DNA of 54,322 nt, taken from the NCBI RefSeq assembly GCF_025353065.1, contig NZ_JANXRJ010000322.1, forward strand, positions 1 to 54,322, written 5' to 3'. The position numbers and the translations under genes are program-made. Within the stretch, counting starts at the first letter, position 1. Every line of letters begins with the position of its first letter. The notes below the pieces were generated by a model that had not been told where the DNA came from, searched no databases, and saw only the letters and a list, made by a program, of their open reading frames with translations. Shown piece by piece: positions 1 through 9,300 of this stretch. This stretch comes from Lapillicoccus sp. Lineage in GTDB: Bacteria > Actinomycetota > Actinomycetes > Actinomycetales > Dermatophilaceae.

Positions 1-134
1 CCCACTGGCACACCCGCGGCGGACCCACCACCATCGACAACGGCGCCCTGCTCTGCCCACGCCACCACACCCTCGTCCACGACCGCGACCTGTCCGCGAC
101 CATCGACAACACCCACGTCACCTGGCACACCTGA
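1..134 (+). CDS. C-terminal end of an HNH endonuclease-type protein (partial)
   Basis: The window opens inside a frame that reads HWHTRGGPTTIDNGALLC, then PRHHTLVH, and stops with TGA at 132-134. The pattern of a His-Trp start, Gly-Gly-Pro-Thr, Asn, LLC and RHH..VH is the end of the HNH nuclease domain in the DUF222/13E12-type proteins common in Actinobacteria. The two His after the Cys-Pro-Arg would be the metal-binding and catalytic end of the HNH motif. Only about 43 residues are visible, so the DUF222 part and the start lie outside the window. Genes of this family are often multi-copy and sometimes mobile, but nothing here shows mobility. Confidence 0.75.
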   Translation, partial: HWHTRGGPTTIDNGALLCPRHHTLVHDRDLSATIDNTHVTWHT

Positions 135-149
135 CCACCCCACCCCCCA

Positions 150-171
150 CCCCGCCCCAACCACGGCGGGG
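150..171 (+). terminator. hairpin after the HNH gene
   Basis: A 7-bp GC stem, CCCCGCC at 150-156 pairing with GGCGGGG at 165-171 around an 8-nt loop, begins 15 nt after the HNH stop codon. There is no T-run, so intrinsic termination is plausible but unproven. The rest of the 135-379 gap holds the presumed promoter of the downstream ABC operon, but I could not pick out convincing -35/-10 boxes. Confidence 0.4.
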
Positions 172-379
172 CCACCAGCACGCCCGACCACACCCGGGTG
201 GGCACGGAAAACGGGCATGGGCCGGGCGTCGCGCCCCGAGGACCGGCCGCGTGGCGGACATCACGGCATACCGAATGCATCACGGGCGACCCTACGAGGT
301 TTGCCGGGTGGGGTGGCGGGCTACGGTGGCGGAAGTCAGTGGTGCCTCAGGTGCACCGCACGTTTCACGGGGAGCGCCC

Positions 380-1744
380 ATGTCACCGTCTTCATCAACC
401 TCGCCAGAGTCGTCCGCTTCGCCAGAGTCGTCCGCCTCGCCAGAGTCGCCGGCATCGTCGACGACCTTCCGCGTCGGTCGCCGCGGCTTCCTCGGCCTGG
501 CCGGAGCGGCCGTCGGCGCCGGTGCGCTCGCTGCCTGCGGCGGCAACACCGGACGCGGGACCTCCGTGGGCGCGACCGGTGCGGGTGGCAAGCCGGCGAT
601 CTCGCAGTGGTACCACGCCTACGGGGAGGCGGGGACGCAGCAAGCGGTCGAGAAATACGCCAAGGCCTACTCCGCCGCCTCGGTGACGGTGCAGTGGTAT
701 CCCAGCGGCTACGACCAGAAGGTCGCCTCGTCGCTGCTGACCTCGTCGGGTCCCGACGTGTTCGAGAACGGCAACGGCCCGTCCATCGACATGATCCAGG
801 GCGGCCAGGTCGTCGACCTCACAGGCGTCCTCGGCGATGCGGCCTCGGACTTCACGCCCTCACTCATCAAGCGGTTCACCTACAAGGGCAAGCTGTATGC
901 CGTCCCGCAGGTCACCGACATGCAGCTGCTGGTCTACCGCAAGAGCCTCCTGACGGCAGCCGGCGTCCAGCCGCCGACGACGGTCGACGAGCTGCTGACG
1001 ACCGCCAAGAAGCTGACCACCGACAAGATCAAGGGCTTCTACGCCGGGACCGACGGCGGGGTGGGCGTGCTCGGTGGCCCGATGCTGTGGGCGGCCGGGC
1101 TCGACTACCTCAACGCCGACCAGACCGCCTTCGGCTTCGACTCCGACGCCGCGGTCGAGGGTTTCAGCAAGCTGCGCCAGCTCTTCACCAGCGGCTCCCT
1201 CCTGCTCGGGGCACCGGCCGACTGGTCGGACCCGTCGGCCTTCACCCAAGGCCTCACGGCGATGCAGTGGACCGGCCTGTGGACCCTGCCGGTCATCGAG
1301 AAGGCCTTCCCGGGTGACTACGGCGTCATCGCCTTCCCCGCCCTCGCGACCGGTGGCAAGGGCGCCGTCCCGATCGGCGCCTACGGCTCCTGCGTCAGCA
1401 CCAAGGCCAAGAACGTGGACGCGGCCAAGGCCTTCGTCAAGTGGCTGTGGGTCGACCAGACCGCAGACCAGCTCGACTTCGCGCAGTCCTACGGGTTCCA
1501 CATCCCGGCCCGCAAGAGCGTCGTCGCCCAGGCCGAGAAGCTGAAGTCCGGCCCGGCCGCGGATGCCGCGAAGCTGGCCAACGAGAACGGTTTCGCCCAG
1601 TCGCCGCTGCTGTGGACGCCGAAGTGCGCCACCGCCTTCTCGGACGGCCTCAGCCGGATCGTCAAGGACGGGTCCGATCCGAAGAAGGAGATCGCCACGA
1701 TGAAGTCGACCGTCGAGGCCGAGCTCAAGCGCGTCGGGGCCTGA
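380..1744 (+). CDS. extracellular sugar-binding lipoprotein of an ABC importer (family 1)
   Basis: A 454-residue family-1 solute-binding protein. The ATG at 380 has GGGGAG six nt upstream and is preferred to the longer in-frame opening at 251, which would put over 40 unrelated residues before the signal. The N-terminus is unusual: a Ser/Pro/Glu tandem repeat comes first, then the twin-arginine signal RRGFLGLAG and the lipobox LAAC at about residue 55. This predicts Tat export and lipid anchoring outside the membrane. The mature part has typical features, such as KGKLYAVPQ, GLWTLPVIEKAFPGDYGV and a C-terminal helix rich in Lys. Seven nt separate it from the first permease, so the genes are one operon. 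The sugar is unknown; the PfkB kinase at the operon end suggests a sugar phosphorylated after uptake. Confidence 0.9.
   Translation: MSPSSSTSPESSASPESSASPESPASSTTFRVGRRGFLGLAGAAVGAGALAACGGNTGRGTSVGATGAGGKPAISQWYHAYGEAGTQQAVEKYAKAYSAASVTVQWYPSGYDQKVASSLLTSSGPDVFENGNGPSIDMIQGGQVVDLTGVLGDAASDFTPSLIKRFTYKGKLYAVPQVTDMQLLVYRKSLLTAAGVQPPTTVDELLTTAKKLTTDKIKGFYAGTDGGVGVLGGPMLWAAGLDYLNADQTAFGFDSDAAVEGFSKLRQLFTSGSLLLGAPADWSDPSAFTQGLTAMQWTGLWTLPVIEKAFPGDYGVIAFPALATGGKGAVPIGAYGSCVSTKAKNVDAAKAFVKWLWVDQTADQLDFAQSYGFHIPARKSVVAQAEKLKSGPAADAAKLANENGFAQSPLLWTPKCATAFSDGLSRIVKDGSDPKKEIATMKSTVEAELKRVGA
401..454 (+). repeat. three 18-nt tandem repeats in the binding-protein N-terminus
   Basis: The unit TCGCCAGAGTCGTCCGCY occurs at 401-418 and 419-436 and, degenerate, at 437-454, encoding SPESSA-type hexapeptides. 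It lies before the Tat signal, where it would be removed with the signal peptide. It looks like replication slippage rather than a functional domain. Confidence 0.8.
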
Positions 1745-1751
1745 CGCCGGG

Positions 1752-2720
1752 ATGGCGGTAGCGGCGCCGCCCCGGCATACGTCGAAGCCCGTCCCGGCGA
1801 GCAGGACGTCGTGGTCCCTCCGGCTGCGCGGTCCCCAGAACCGCAACCTGTGGTTCTGGGTGTTCGTCGGCCCGTTCGTCATCGGGTTGGTCGTCTTCGT
1901 CTACGTCCCGATCCTCTGGAGCCTGTGGCTCAGCTTCTACGACGCCAGGAACACGGTCACGCCGACGGTCTTCGTCGGGCTAGGGAACTACGCCGACCTG
2001 CTCTCCGACCCGGCGTTCCGCTCGAGCCTGACGACCTTCATCGTCTTCGCGGCCTTCATCGTCCCGACGACGTTCGTCCTCTCGCTCGGGCTCGCGCTGC
2101 TCGTCAACCGCGCCCGGGCCCTCCAGGGCTTCTTCCGGTCGGTCTACTTCCTGCCGACCGCCTGCTCCTACGTCGTCGCGTCGCTGGTCTGGAAGATGTC
2201 CCTGTTCTCCGGGGTCCGCTTCGGCCTGGTCAACACCGTGCTCGACCACTTCGGCATCGAGCCGATCGCGTGGCTCTCGATCACCCAGCCGCCGTGGTAC
2301 TGGCTGGTCATCGTCACGGCACGGCTGTGGCTCCAGGTCGGGTTCTACATGATCCTGTTCCTCGCCGGGCTGCAGCGGATCTCGCCGACGCTCTACGAGG
2401 CGGCCGCGGTCGACGGGGCCACCGGCTGGAAGGTGTTGCGCCACATCACCGTCCCCCAGCTCGCGGCCACCTCGGCGGCGGTCGTCCTGCTGCTGCTGAT
2501 CAACGCCTTCCAGGCCTTCGACGAGTTCTTCAACCTGCTCTCGTCGTCAGGGCAGTACCCGCCCTATGCACGCCCACCGCTGGTCTACCTCTACTACACC
2601 GCGCTCGGGCAGGGCCAGGACTTCGGCCACGGCAGCGCCGGAGCCATCATCCTCACCCTCCTCATCGCCATCGTCGCGCTCGTCCAGGGACGGTTCATGC
2701 GCTTCGGTCGGGAGGACTGA
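1752..2720 (+). CDS. sugar ABC transporter permease (MalF/UgpA type)
   Basis: A 322-residue membrane protein with six predicted hydrophobic segments, the first around residues 34-56 (FWVFVGPFVIGLVVFVYVPI). The EAA loop that docks the ATPase is visible as YEAAAVDGATGWKVLRHITV near residue 215-235, with the conserved EAA---G spacing. The start ATG at 1752 follows the binding-protein stop by 7 nt with only a weak purine stretch before it, so translation is probably coupled. It pairs with the next permease to form the channel heterodimer. No ATP-binding subunit is encoded nearby, so a shared MsiK-like ATPase elsewhere is likely (family knowledge, not seen here). Confidence 0.92.
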   Translation: MAVAAPPRHTSKPVPASRTSWSLRLRGPQNRNLWFWVFVGPFVIGLVVFVYVPILWSLWLSFYDARNTVTPTVFVGLGNYADLLSDPAFRSSLTTFIVFAAFIVPTTFVLSLGLALLVNRARALQGFFRSVYFLPTACSYVVASLVWKMSLFSGVRFGLVNTVLDHFGIEPIAWLSITQPPWYWLVIVTARLWLQVGFYMILFLAGLQRISPTLYEAAAVDGATGWKVLRHITVPQLAATSAAVVLLLLINAFQAFDEFFNLLSSSGQYPPYARPPLVYLYYTALGQGQDFGHGSAGAIILTLLIAIVALVQGRFMRFGRED

Positions 2721-2721
2721 G

Positions 2722-3567
2722 ATGGCGATCCAGCAACGCCGCGTCGACCGGTTCGGCGGCGGGGTCCGGTATGCCGTGCTGGCCGTCGGCGCGGTCGGCT
2801 TCCTCCTGCCCTTCTACCTCGTCCTGCGCAACGGGCTGTCGACCGAGAGCGACATCACCGCACCGCAGTGGCGGTGGATCCCGGCCGCCCTCCAGTGGGG
2901 CAACATCGGCGAGCTGTTCTCCGACCCCGCCGTCCCCATGCTGCGCGCCCTGGCCAACTCGGCCGTCATCTCCGTGGTCCAGACGATCAGCGTGCTCATC
3001 CTGTCGGGGCTCGCCGGCTACGGTCTGGCGCGAATTCCCTATCGGCACGCCGATGCGGTCCTCTACACGATCGTCGGGACCCTGCTCATCCCGGCCTCGG
3101 TGACGTTCGTGCCGAGCTTCGTCCTCGTCTCGTCGCTCGGGTGGGTGAGCACCCTGCGCGGCCTGATCATCCCCGGCCTCTTCCAGGCCTTCGCGACGTT
3201 CCTCTTCCGCCAGTACTTCCTCGGCTTCCCCCGGGAGATCGAGGAGGCCGCTCGCCTCGACGGGCTCGGCTACTGGGGCACCTTCTGGCGCGTCGTCGCA
3301 CCGAACTCGACGGGCTTCGTCGCCGCCATCGCGACCATCACCTTCATCGGCAGCTGGAACGCCTTTCTCTGGCCGTTGGTCATCGGCCAGGACCAGAGCT
3401 CGTGGACCGTGCAGATCGCGCTGTCGACCTTCCTCACCCAGCAGACGAGCAACCTCCACGAGCTGTTCATCGCCGCAGCCATCGCGATCCTGCCGCTCGT
3501 CGTGATGTTCCTCTTCCTGCAGCGCTGGATCGTCGAGGGCGTCGAGCGAAGCGGCATCAGCGAGTAG
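2722..3567 (+). CDS. sugar ABC transporter permease (MalG/UgpE type)
   Basis: A 281-residue inner-membrane permease and partner of the gene ending one nt upstream. The ATG at 2722 is preferred because GGGAGGA lies just upstream, within the end of the previous gene, and because the frame upstream is only a shadow of that gene. The EAA loop reads EIEEAARLDGLGYWGTFWRV and is preceded by LFRQYFLGFP, typical of MalG-like subunits. The C-terminus QRWIVEGVERSGISE closely matches the family ending QRxxVxGlxxGavK. It forms the translocation channel with the first permease. Confidence 0.92.
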   Translation: MAIQQRRVDRFGGGVRYAVLAVGAVGFLLPFYLVLRNGLSTESDITAPQWRWIPAALQWGNIGELFSDPAVPMLRALANSAVISVVQTISVLILSGLAGYGLARIPYRHADAVLYTIVGTLLIPASVTFVPSFVLVSSLGWVSTLRGLIIPGLFQAFATFLFRQYFLGFPREIEEAARLDGLGYWGTFWRVVAPNSTGFVAAIATITFIGSWNAFLWPLVIGQDQSSWTVQIALSTFLTQQTSNLHELFIAAAIAILPLVVMFLFLQRWIVEGVERSGISE

Positions 3568-3683
3568 GCCGCTCGCGGCAGATTCGCGTGACGTCCGCGC
3601 GAACGGCATACCGGTGCCGCGTCGGCGCGGACGCAAGGGTTGGACGTTCGTCGGTGGCGGAGCAGGGCAGGATGGGAGGCATG

Positions 3684-4796
3684 ATGACGGCATACGACCC
3701 GCTCGCCGGCCTGCCCGGACGGGGAAGTCCCGACGAGCCGCCCTTCGACGTGGTGCTCGCCGGCACGGTGTTCCTCGACATCATCTTCACCGGCCTGGCG
3801 TCGCTCCCGACAGGGGGGACGGAGGTCTGGGCCGACGGCATGGGGTCGTGCCCGGGCGGCATCGCCAACCTCGCCATCGCGGCCAGCCGGCTGGGCCTGC
3901 GGACCTCGCTCGCGGCCGCCTTCGGGGACGACGACTACGGCGACTTCTGCTGGCGCACCCTGGAGCAGCAGGAGGGCGTCGACCTCAGCCGGTCACGGCG
4001 GTTCGACGACTGGCACTCACCGGTGACGGTGTCGATGTCCATCGACCACGACCGGGGCATGGTGACCCACGGGCACCCCGCGCCGATGTCCTCCACCGGC
4101 CTGATCGGCCGGCCGCCCCGTACCCGTTCCGTCCTCGTCGACCTCGCCGAGGCCTTCGTGCCCGGCCAGACCTCCTGGGTCGAGATCGCCCAGCACGACG
4201 GCGCGCTCGTCTTCGGCGACATCGGGTGGGACGCCTCCGGTGCCTGGCCGATCGAGGTCCTCGACCGGCTCGAGTTCTGCCACGCCTTCCTGCCCAACGC
4301 GTCCGAGGCGATGGCCTATACGCGCACCGAGACACCCAACGACGCCCTCTACGCGCTCGCCGACCGGGTGCCGCTCGCCGTCGTCACCAACGGCAACCAG
4401 GGGGCGATGGCCATCGACAGCACGACGGGGGAGGAGGCCCAGGTGCCGGCGCTCCGGGTGCCGGCTCTCGACCCGACAGGTGCGGGCGACGTGTTCGCGG
4501 CGAGCCTCGTCGTCGGGACGCTGGCCGGGTGGGGACTGAGCGACCGGCTGGCCTTCGCGACCCTGTGCTCGTCGCTCGCGGTCCAGCAGTTCGGTGGGTC
4601 CCTCGCGGCACCCGGATGGGGGGACATCGCGGACTGGTGGCACGAGGTGCGTGACGCCCAGGGTGCGACTGCGTATGCCGCGTCGGTCCGTCGCCGTTAC
4701 GCCTTCCTCGAGGAGATCGTCCCCACCGTCCCCGGGGGGGCCGTGCGCCGGGCCGCCGCGACGATCGCGCGTCAGGCCGACGTCGGTCGCGGCTGA
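3684..4796 (+). CDS. PfkB-family carbohydrate kinase
   Basis: A 370-residue ribokinase-fold enzyme that would phosphorylate a sugar or nucleoside, probably the one brought in by the ABC importer just upstream (gap 116 nt). The N-terminal signature GSCPGGIANLAIAASRLG and the C-terminal signature DPTGAGDVFAASLV are both intact; the second carries the anion hole GAGD and the catalytic Asp. I chose the ATG at 3684 because GGGAGG ends four nt before it; ATGs at 3672 and 3681 are in frame and cannot be excluded. The exact substrate is not readable from the sequence. It ends 138 nt from a convergent gene. Confidence 0.85.
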   Translation: MTAYDPLAGLPGRGSPDEPPFDVVLAGTVFLDIIFTGLASLPTGGTEVWADGMGSCPGGIANLAIAASRLGLRTSLAAAFGDDDYGDFCWRTLEQQEGVDLSRSRRFDDWHSPVTVSMSIDHDRGMVTHGHPAPMSSTGLIGRPPRTRSVLVDLAEAFVPGQTSWVEIAQHDGALVFGDIGWDASGAWPIEVLDRLEFCHAFLPNASEAMAYTRTETPNDALYALADRVPLAVVTNGNQGAMAIDSTTGEEAQVPALRVPALDPTGAGDVFAASLVVGTLAGWGLSDRLAFATLCSSLAVQQFGGSLAAPGWGDIADWWHEVRDAQGATAYAASVRRRYAFLEEIVPTVPGGAVRRAAATIARQADVGRG

Positions 4797-4833
4797 CCGG
4801 CCTCCGACCGCACCCGATCCGAACCGACCCCAG

Positions 4834-4846
4834 CCCCGGATCGGGG
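4834..4846. terminator. small hairpin between convergent genes
   Basis: CCCCG and CGGGG form a 5-bp stem around a 3-nt loop between the ends of the PfkB gene and the convergent GNAT-Nudix gene. It is short and has no T-run, so this is a weak call. Confidence 0.25.
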
Positions 4847-4853
4847 TGAAATC

Positions 4854-4884
4854 GCGCTGTCGATGACGTGCGCTGTCGATGACG
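4854..4884. repeat. two 15-nt direct repeats
   Basis: GCGCTGTCGATGACG occurs at 4854-4868 and again at 4870-4884, period 16, in the non-coding gap between convergent genes. The function is unknown; simple slippage is enough to explain it. Confidence 0.8.
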
Positions 4885-4934
4885 CGTTCTCACGTCAATG
4901 CGGGAGCGCGGGGATGGGTCCCGTCGGGGGCGGC

Positions 4935-6002
4935 TCAGCGGCCTGACTCGGTATAGCCGCGGTCGCCGGCCAGCGCGGCCTCGATGCGCCGGGCGGTGAA
5001 GTCGGTCGCCCGGGCGCGGACCTCCTCCGGGGTGAGGAAGGCCACCGATCGAATCTCCCTCTCCTGCCTGACGATCCGCTCGACGATCGCGGCGTCGTGG
5101 ACACCACCGTCGAAGACGAGACAGATGGCGTCGTCCCACCCGCTCCACGGTGGGAGCCAGTCGGTGAGCAGCAGCGCGCCCGGCTCGATCTCGAGGCCGA
5201 GCTCTTCCTCGACCTCGCGACCGACCGCGAGCCGCGGGGACTCACCGACCTCGACGACGCCTCCCGGCAGGTCCCAGTCTTGCTTGTAAGTCAGCTGGCA
5301 CAACAGAACTCGTCCCTGGAGATCGCGCAGCAGCATCTGGGCGATGCCCCGCTTGCGCGGGAGGAACGAGTTGAGGAGCGTCCGGAAGTGCGTCGGGTCG
5401 CTGAGCGGTGGGTCGTCGACCAGGCGGGCGAGGACGACGTACTCCGTCGTCTCGGGACGGTCGCCGGTGCCGCGCGCGACCCGCTCGACGCCCTCGCGCC
5501 GGAGCCCGCTACGGGTGGCGACGCGCAGGGAGGCCTCGTTGCCAGGCTCGACGCGGGCCCTGACGCGGCTCAGCCCAAGCCCGTGGTCGTCGAGCGCGTA
5601 GTCGATGAGGAGCCGCACCGCGCGGGTGGCGTACCCGCGGCGGCGGTGCCCGGCATACAGGGTCCACGAGAGCTCACCCGTGGCGCCGCCGGGTCCTTCG
5701 CTGCGACCCTCCACCACCCGGACCTCGACGCTGCCCACGACCTCACCCTCGTGCTCGACGACGAAGCTCGCCACCTCGGGACCGGCCGCCCACCCGGCCC
5801 GCCAGCGCTCGACGGCCGCTCGCTGGGCAGCCGCAGAGGGGGCGACCTCACCGGAGCCGAGCCAGTGCGCGATGGTCTCGTCGTGCCCGGCGAGCGCCGC
5901 CGGGATGTCGCTGTCGCGCCACGGCCTCAGGATGATCGTGCCGTCGGTGAGCTCGGGCTGGGGGCCCCGGGGGTTCTGCGTCGGGCTCTCGTCCGTGCTC
6001 AC
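4935..6002 (-). CDS. bifunctional GNAT acetyltransferase / Nudix hydrolase
   Basis: A 355-residue fusion. Residues 1 to about 190 are a RimJ/RimL-like GNAT domain: the opening GTIILRPWRDSDIP, then the acetyl-CoA loop RRRGYATRAVRLLIDYA and the ending NEASLRVATRSGLRREG. Residues about 215-355 are a Nudix domain with a complete box, GGVVEVGE followed seven residues later by REVEEELGL, so the catalytic glutamates are present. GNAT enzymes of this group acetylate N-terminal or other amines; the Nudix half hydrolyses nucleoside diphosphate derivatives. Whether the two act on one substrate is unknown. The start is GTG at 6002. It is transcribed divergently from the giant surface gene, so the 6003-6310 gap serves both. 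Confidence 0.85.
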   Translation of the reverse strand: MSTDESPTQNPRGPQPELTDGTIILRPWRDSDIPAALAGHDETIAHWLGSGEVAPSAAAQRAAVERWRAGWAAGPEVASFVVEHEGEVVGSVEVRVVEGRSEGPGGATGELSWTLYAGHRRRGYATRAVRLLIDYALDDHGLGLSRVRARVEPGNEASLRVATRSGLRREGVERVARGTGDRPETTEYVVLARLVDDPPLSDPTHFRTLLNSFLPRKRGIAQMLLRDLQGRVLLCQLTYKQDWDLPGGVVEVGESPRLAVGREVEEELGLEIEPGALLLTDWLPPWSGWDDAICLVFDGGVHDAAIVERIVRQEREIRSVAFLTPEEVRARATDFTARRIEAALAGDRGYTESGR

Positions 6003-6310
6003 TCCCCAACCCTAACGACGCCGGCCTCGAGGCCGACGCTGGCCCCGGGTGCTGGCCGGGTGCTGGCCGGCTGCGTGACCGGCTGCGTGGCCGGGTCGAC
6101 CGGGAACCGTGCGACCCGTCGCCCCGCCCGTGCGGTCACCCCTCGTCCGTTTGGTCAATTCTTGGTCAAATCATGCGTGAACCTCCGCTTACAGGCTCTT
6201 TGACCTATTCCGGAGTATTGACCGGAATGTCGGACTCGACTTGACTACCCCAGTCGCACCCGGTCCAAGCCAAACCGCGTGCATCTTCCTCTCGGTCCGT
6301 GGGCCGGCAG
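6003..6310. promoter_or_regulatory. divergent control region of the giant surface gene
   Basis: No gene fits in this 308-nt gap, which has a clear AT-richer patch at about 6150-6250. The hexamer TTGACC or its complement GGTCAA occurs four times: at 6153-6158 and 6164-6169 (as TTGGTCAA direct repeats 11 nt apart, one helical turn) and at 6200-6205 and 6218-6223. A 7-bp inverted repeat, ATTCCGG at 6207-6213 and CCGGAAT at 6222-6228, overlaps the last copies. TTGACC could also act as a -35 box, but no good -10 follows at 17 nt. Binding of a dimeric regulator is an inference. Confidence 0.5.
6207..6228. repeat. 7-bp inverted repeat (possible operator)
   Basis: ATTCCGG, an 8-nt spacer, then CCGGAAT: a perfect dyad about 90 nt upstream of the giant gene start. 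It overlaps two TTGACC hexamers. The shape fits a dimeric repressor or activator site. No regulator gene sits beside it, so the binding protein is unknown. Confidence 0.5.
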
Positions 6311-9300
6311 ATGACGAATCGGAGCACAGGGGTGTCCTTCACCAAGTTCACGGGTCGATTCCAGACCTCGACGTCGGCCACTGCCGTGTTCGCACTGGTC
6401 GCGTCACTCGCGCTGGTCGCCTTCGCCGGTCTCGCCTCCCCCGGGGCTGCGGACGCGGCCGTCGTCAACTGCACGCCCGACGGGGGCTACACCAACTGCC
6501 AACGGTTCACCTACTCGGGCGGGGACCAGACGTTCACCGTGCCCGCAGGGGTGACCTCTGTCCTCGTGAAGTCGTGGGGCGCCGGTGGCGGTGGCGCGGA
6601 CACCAACTACTTCAACGGTGAGTCCGGCGGTGGCGGGGGCGGCTATGCCAACGGCACGGCGACCGTGACTCCCGGGGCGGCCCTGCGGGTCGTCGTCGGT
6701 GGGGACGGCCTGGCCGGGACCAATGGCTCCTCGACCTCCCCGTACGGCGGCGGTGGAACCGGCGGCACGGTCAGCACCGCAAGCGTCCGGAGCGCGGGCG
6801 GCAGCGGCGGAGGTCTGTCGGGAGTCTTCACGGGCACGACCACCCCGGTCATCGTCAGCGGCGCCGGCGGCGGTGCCTCACCCGGCGCCGACAACGGCAA
6901 CCCGTTCGCCGGCGGCGGCGGCGGCGCGACCGGTGGCCAGGACGGTCTGCCCGCCCAGTCCGGACGGGGTGGCTCCCAGACGACCGGTGGCGCCGGGGCG
7001 ACGTCCGTCGTCACCTGCTCGACGGCCGCCACCGCCGGAGGCCAGTTCACCGGTGGGAACGGTGGGAGCACCGGCACCCCGACCAACCCGACCGAGGGTG
7101 GCGGGGGCGGCGGCTCGGGCTACTTCGGCGGCGGTGGCGGCAAGTGCCAGAACGGCAACTCGGCCGGCACCGCGCAGAACGGCTCAGGCGGCGGTGGCTC
7201 GAGCTACGTCGGCGCCGTGACCGCCGCGTCGACGACGGCCGGTGGCAACGCGACCTACGGCACCCCCGGGACGGGCGGCGCGGCCGCCCTCACCACGGAC
7301 TCCCAGTACGTCGCGGGTGTCGCGACCGGTGGTGGCGTCGTCGCCGGCGGCGGCAACGGCGGCAACGGCCTCGTCGTGATCCAGTGGGTCACGGCCCCGA
7401 AGCTCTCGCTCACCAAGATCAACCCCGCCACGCTGACCGCGGGCACACCGGCCGACTACACCCTCACGGTGAGCAACAGCGGGACGACGACCGCCACGAC
7501 CGCCACGGTCGTCGACCGCCTGCCGGCCAACGTCGCCTACACCTCCGCAACGGGCGCCGGCTGGACCTGCACCGCCTCCGGGACGGTGGCCGCCGGTCAG
7601 ACCGTCACGTGTACCTTCTCCGGCTCGATCGCGACCGGGGCCTTCAGCTCGTTCACTTTCACGGCGACCCCGGCGCTCTCCGTCGGGGGCACCTCGGTCC
7701 GCAACGTCGCGGCGGTCGACCCGACCGGACTCGCGAACCCGGTCGACCCGACGACCTGCACGGCCAACGGCTCCCCGGCCGGCTGCGCCTACCCCGCCGC
7801 GCAGACGGTCGGACGGAGCGCTATCACCTGCACGCCCGGCGACCTCTACGTCGTCGACTCGACCGACCACAACATCTACCTCGCCGACCCCACCAGCGGC
7901 GCCGAGACCCTCGTCGGCAGCATCGCGGCAGCGGCCGGAGTCACCACCAATGCTCTCGCGGTGACCAACGGCTCCGGCCTCGCGTATGCCGCGAGCGGCA
8001 CCGCTGCCACCGGCGCTGCGATGACGATCTACCGCTACGACCCGTCGACCAACACGACGACGACCTACACCGGCCCCACCCTGGCGACCACGACCTCCAC
8101 CAGTGCCGTCATCGCCGGGGCGATCAACCCGGTGAACGGCGTCTACTACTTCGGCTTCGTCAGCACCACGGGCACGGCCACGACGCTCGAGGTCTACGGC
8201 TTCGACACCACGACGAACACCGCGATCCCGGGCCGGATCGCTCGGATCGCGCTGACGGTGAACACGGGCAGCACCGTCAACGGCGACCTCGCCTTCGACC
8301 GCCTCGGCCGCCTCTTCCTCGTCGCCACCACCGGTGACGCCACCACCACCGCCAACCCGCTGCTCACCGTGTCGGGGCTCCTCGGCTCGACGGGCACCGA
8401 CACGGCATACACGACCAAGGTGCTGGCCTACCTCGCCCCGAACAACGTGGTCTTCAACGGCATCGCGTTCGACCTGCCGACCGGCTACCTCTACGTCACG
8501 GGCCGCGACGTCGGGGGCACGACGTCCTTCCTCAAGAAGATCAACCCGAGCTCGGGAGCCCAGGTCGCCAGCTATCCCCTGACGGCGGGTTCGAGCATCC
8601 CGATCGACGCGGCCTCGTGCAACTACAACAACTCGGTCACCGGCCAGGCCAGCATCGTCAACCGCGCAGCGGCCGGCGACCAGTTCACCGAGACGATCAG
8701 CGGCGGCGGTCTCGTCGTCAACCCTGCAGGGACGACCTCCGGGACCACCACCGGGTTGCAGTCCTCCCCGGCGGCGACCGCCGGTCCGGCCGTCACCGTC
8801 CCCGGGTCGACCTACACCGTGACCCAGACGGCCGCCGGGACGACGAACCTCGCCAACTACACCACGACCTACAGCTGCACCAACCTCCTCACCGGAGCCC
8901 TCCTCGCGAGCGGGACGGGCAACACCGCCACGTTCGTCTTCCCCACACCGGCGACGAACGACGGCATCCCGGCGGGCTGCGTCTTCACCAACAGCGCCTT
9001 CGCGCTGTCGCTCCAGAAGACCAACCCCGCGACCCTGATCGCGGGCCAACCGGCCAACTACAGCCTCACCGTCATCAACAGCGGTCCCTCGGCCGCGCCG
9101 TCCGCGACCGTCGTCGACCGCCTCCCCGCCAACGTCGCCTACACCTCGTCCGCCGGGGCGGGCTGGACCTGCGTCGTCAGCGGCACCGTGGCCGCCGGCC
9201 AGACGGTCACGTGCACCTTCTCCGGCACGATCGCCGTCGGCGCGAGCAACACCGCCCTGTCGATCCGGGTCACTCCGGCGGCCTCGACCTCCGGGACCAC

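Noticed and set aside
251-379. Upstream extension of the first binding protein
   Set aside because: The Tat signal and ribosome site support ATG 380; the extension would precede the signal with unrelated sequence.
4854-4884. Attachment-site core for a mobile element
   Set aside because: Only two short copies side by side, with no integrase or tRNA end near.
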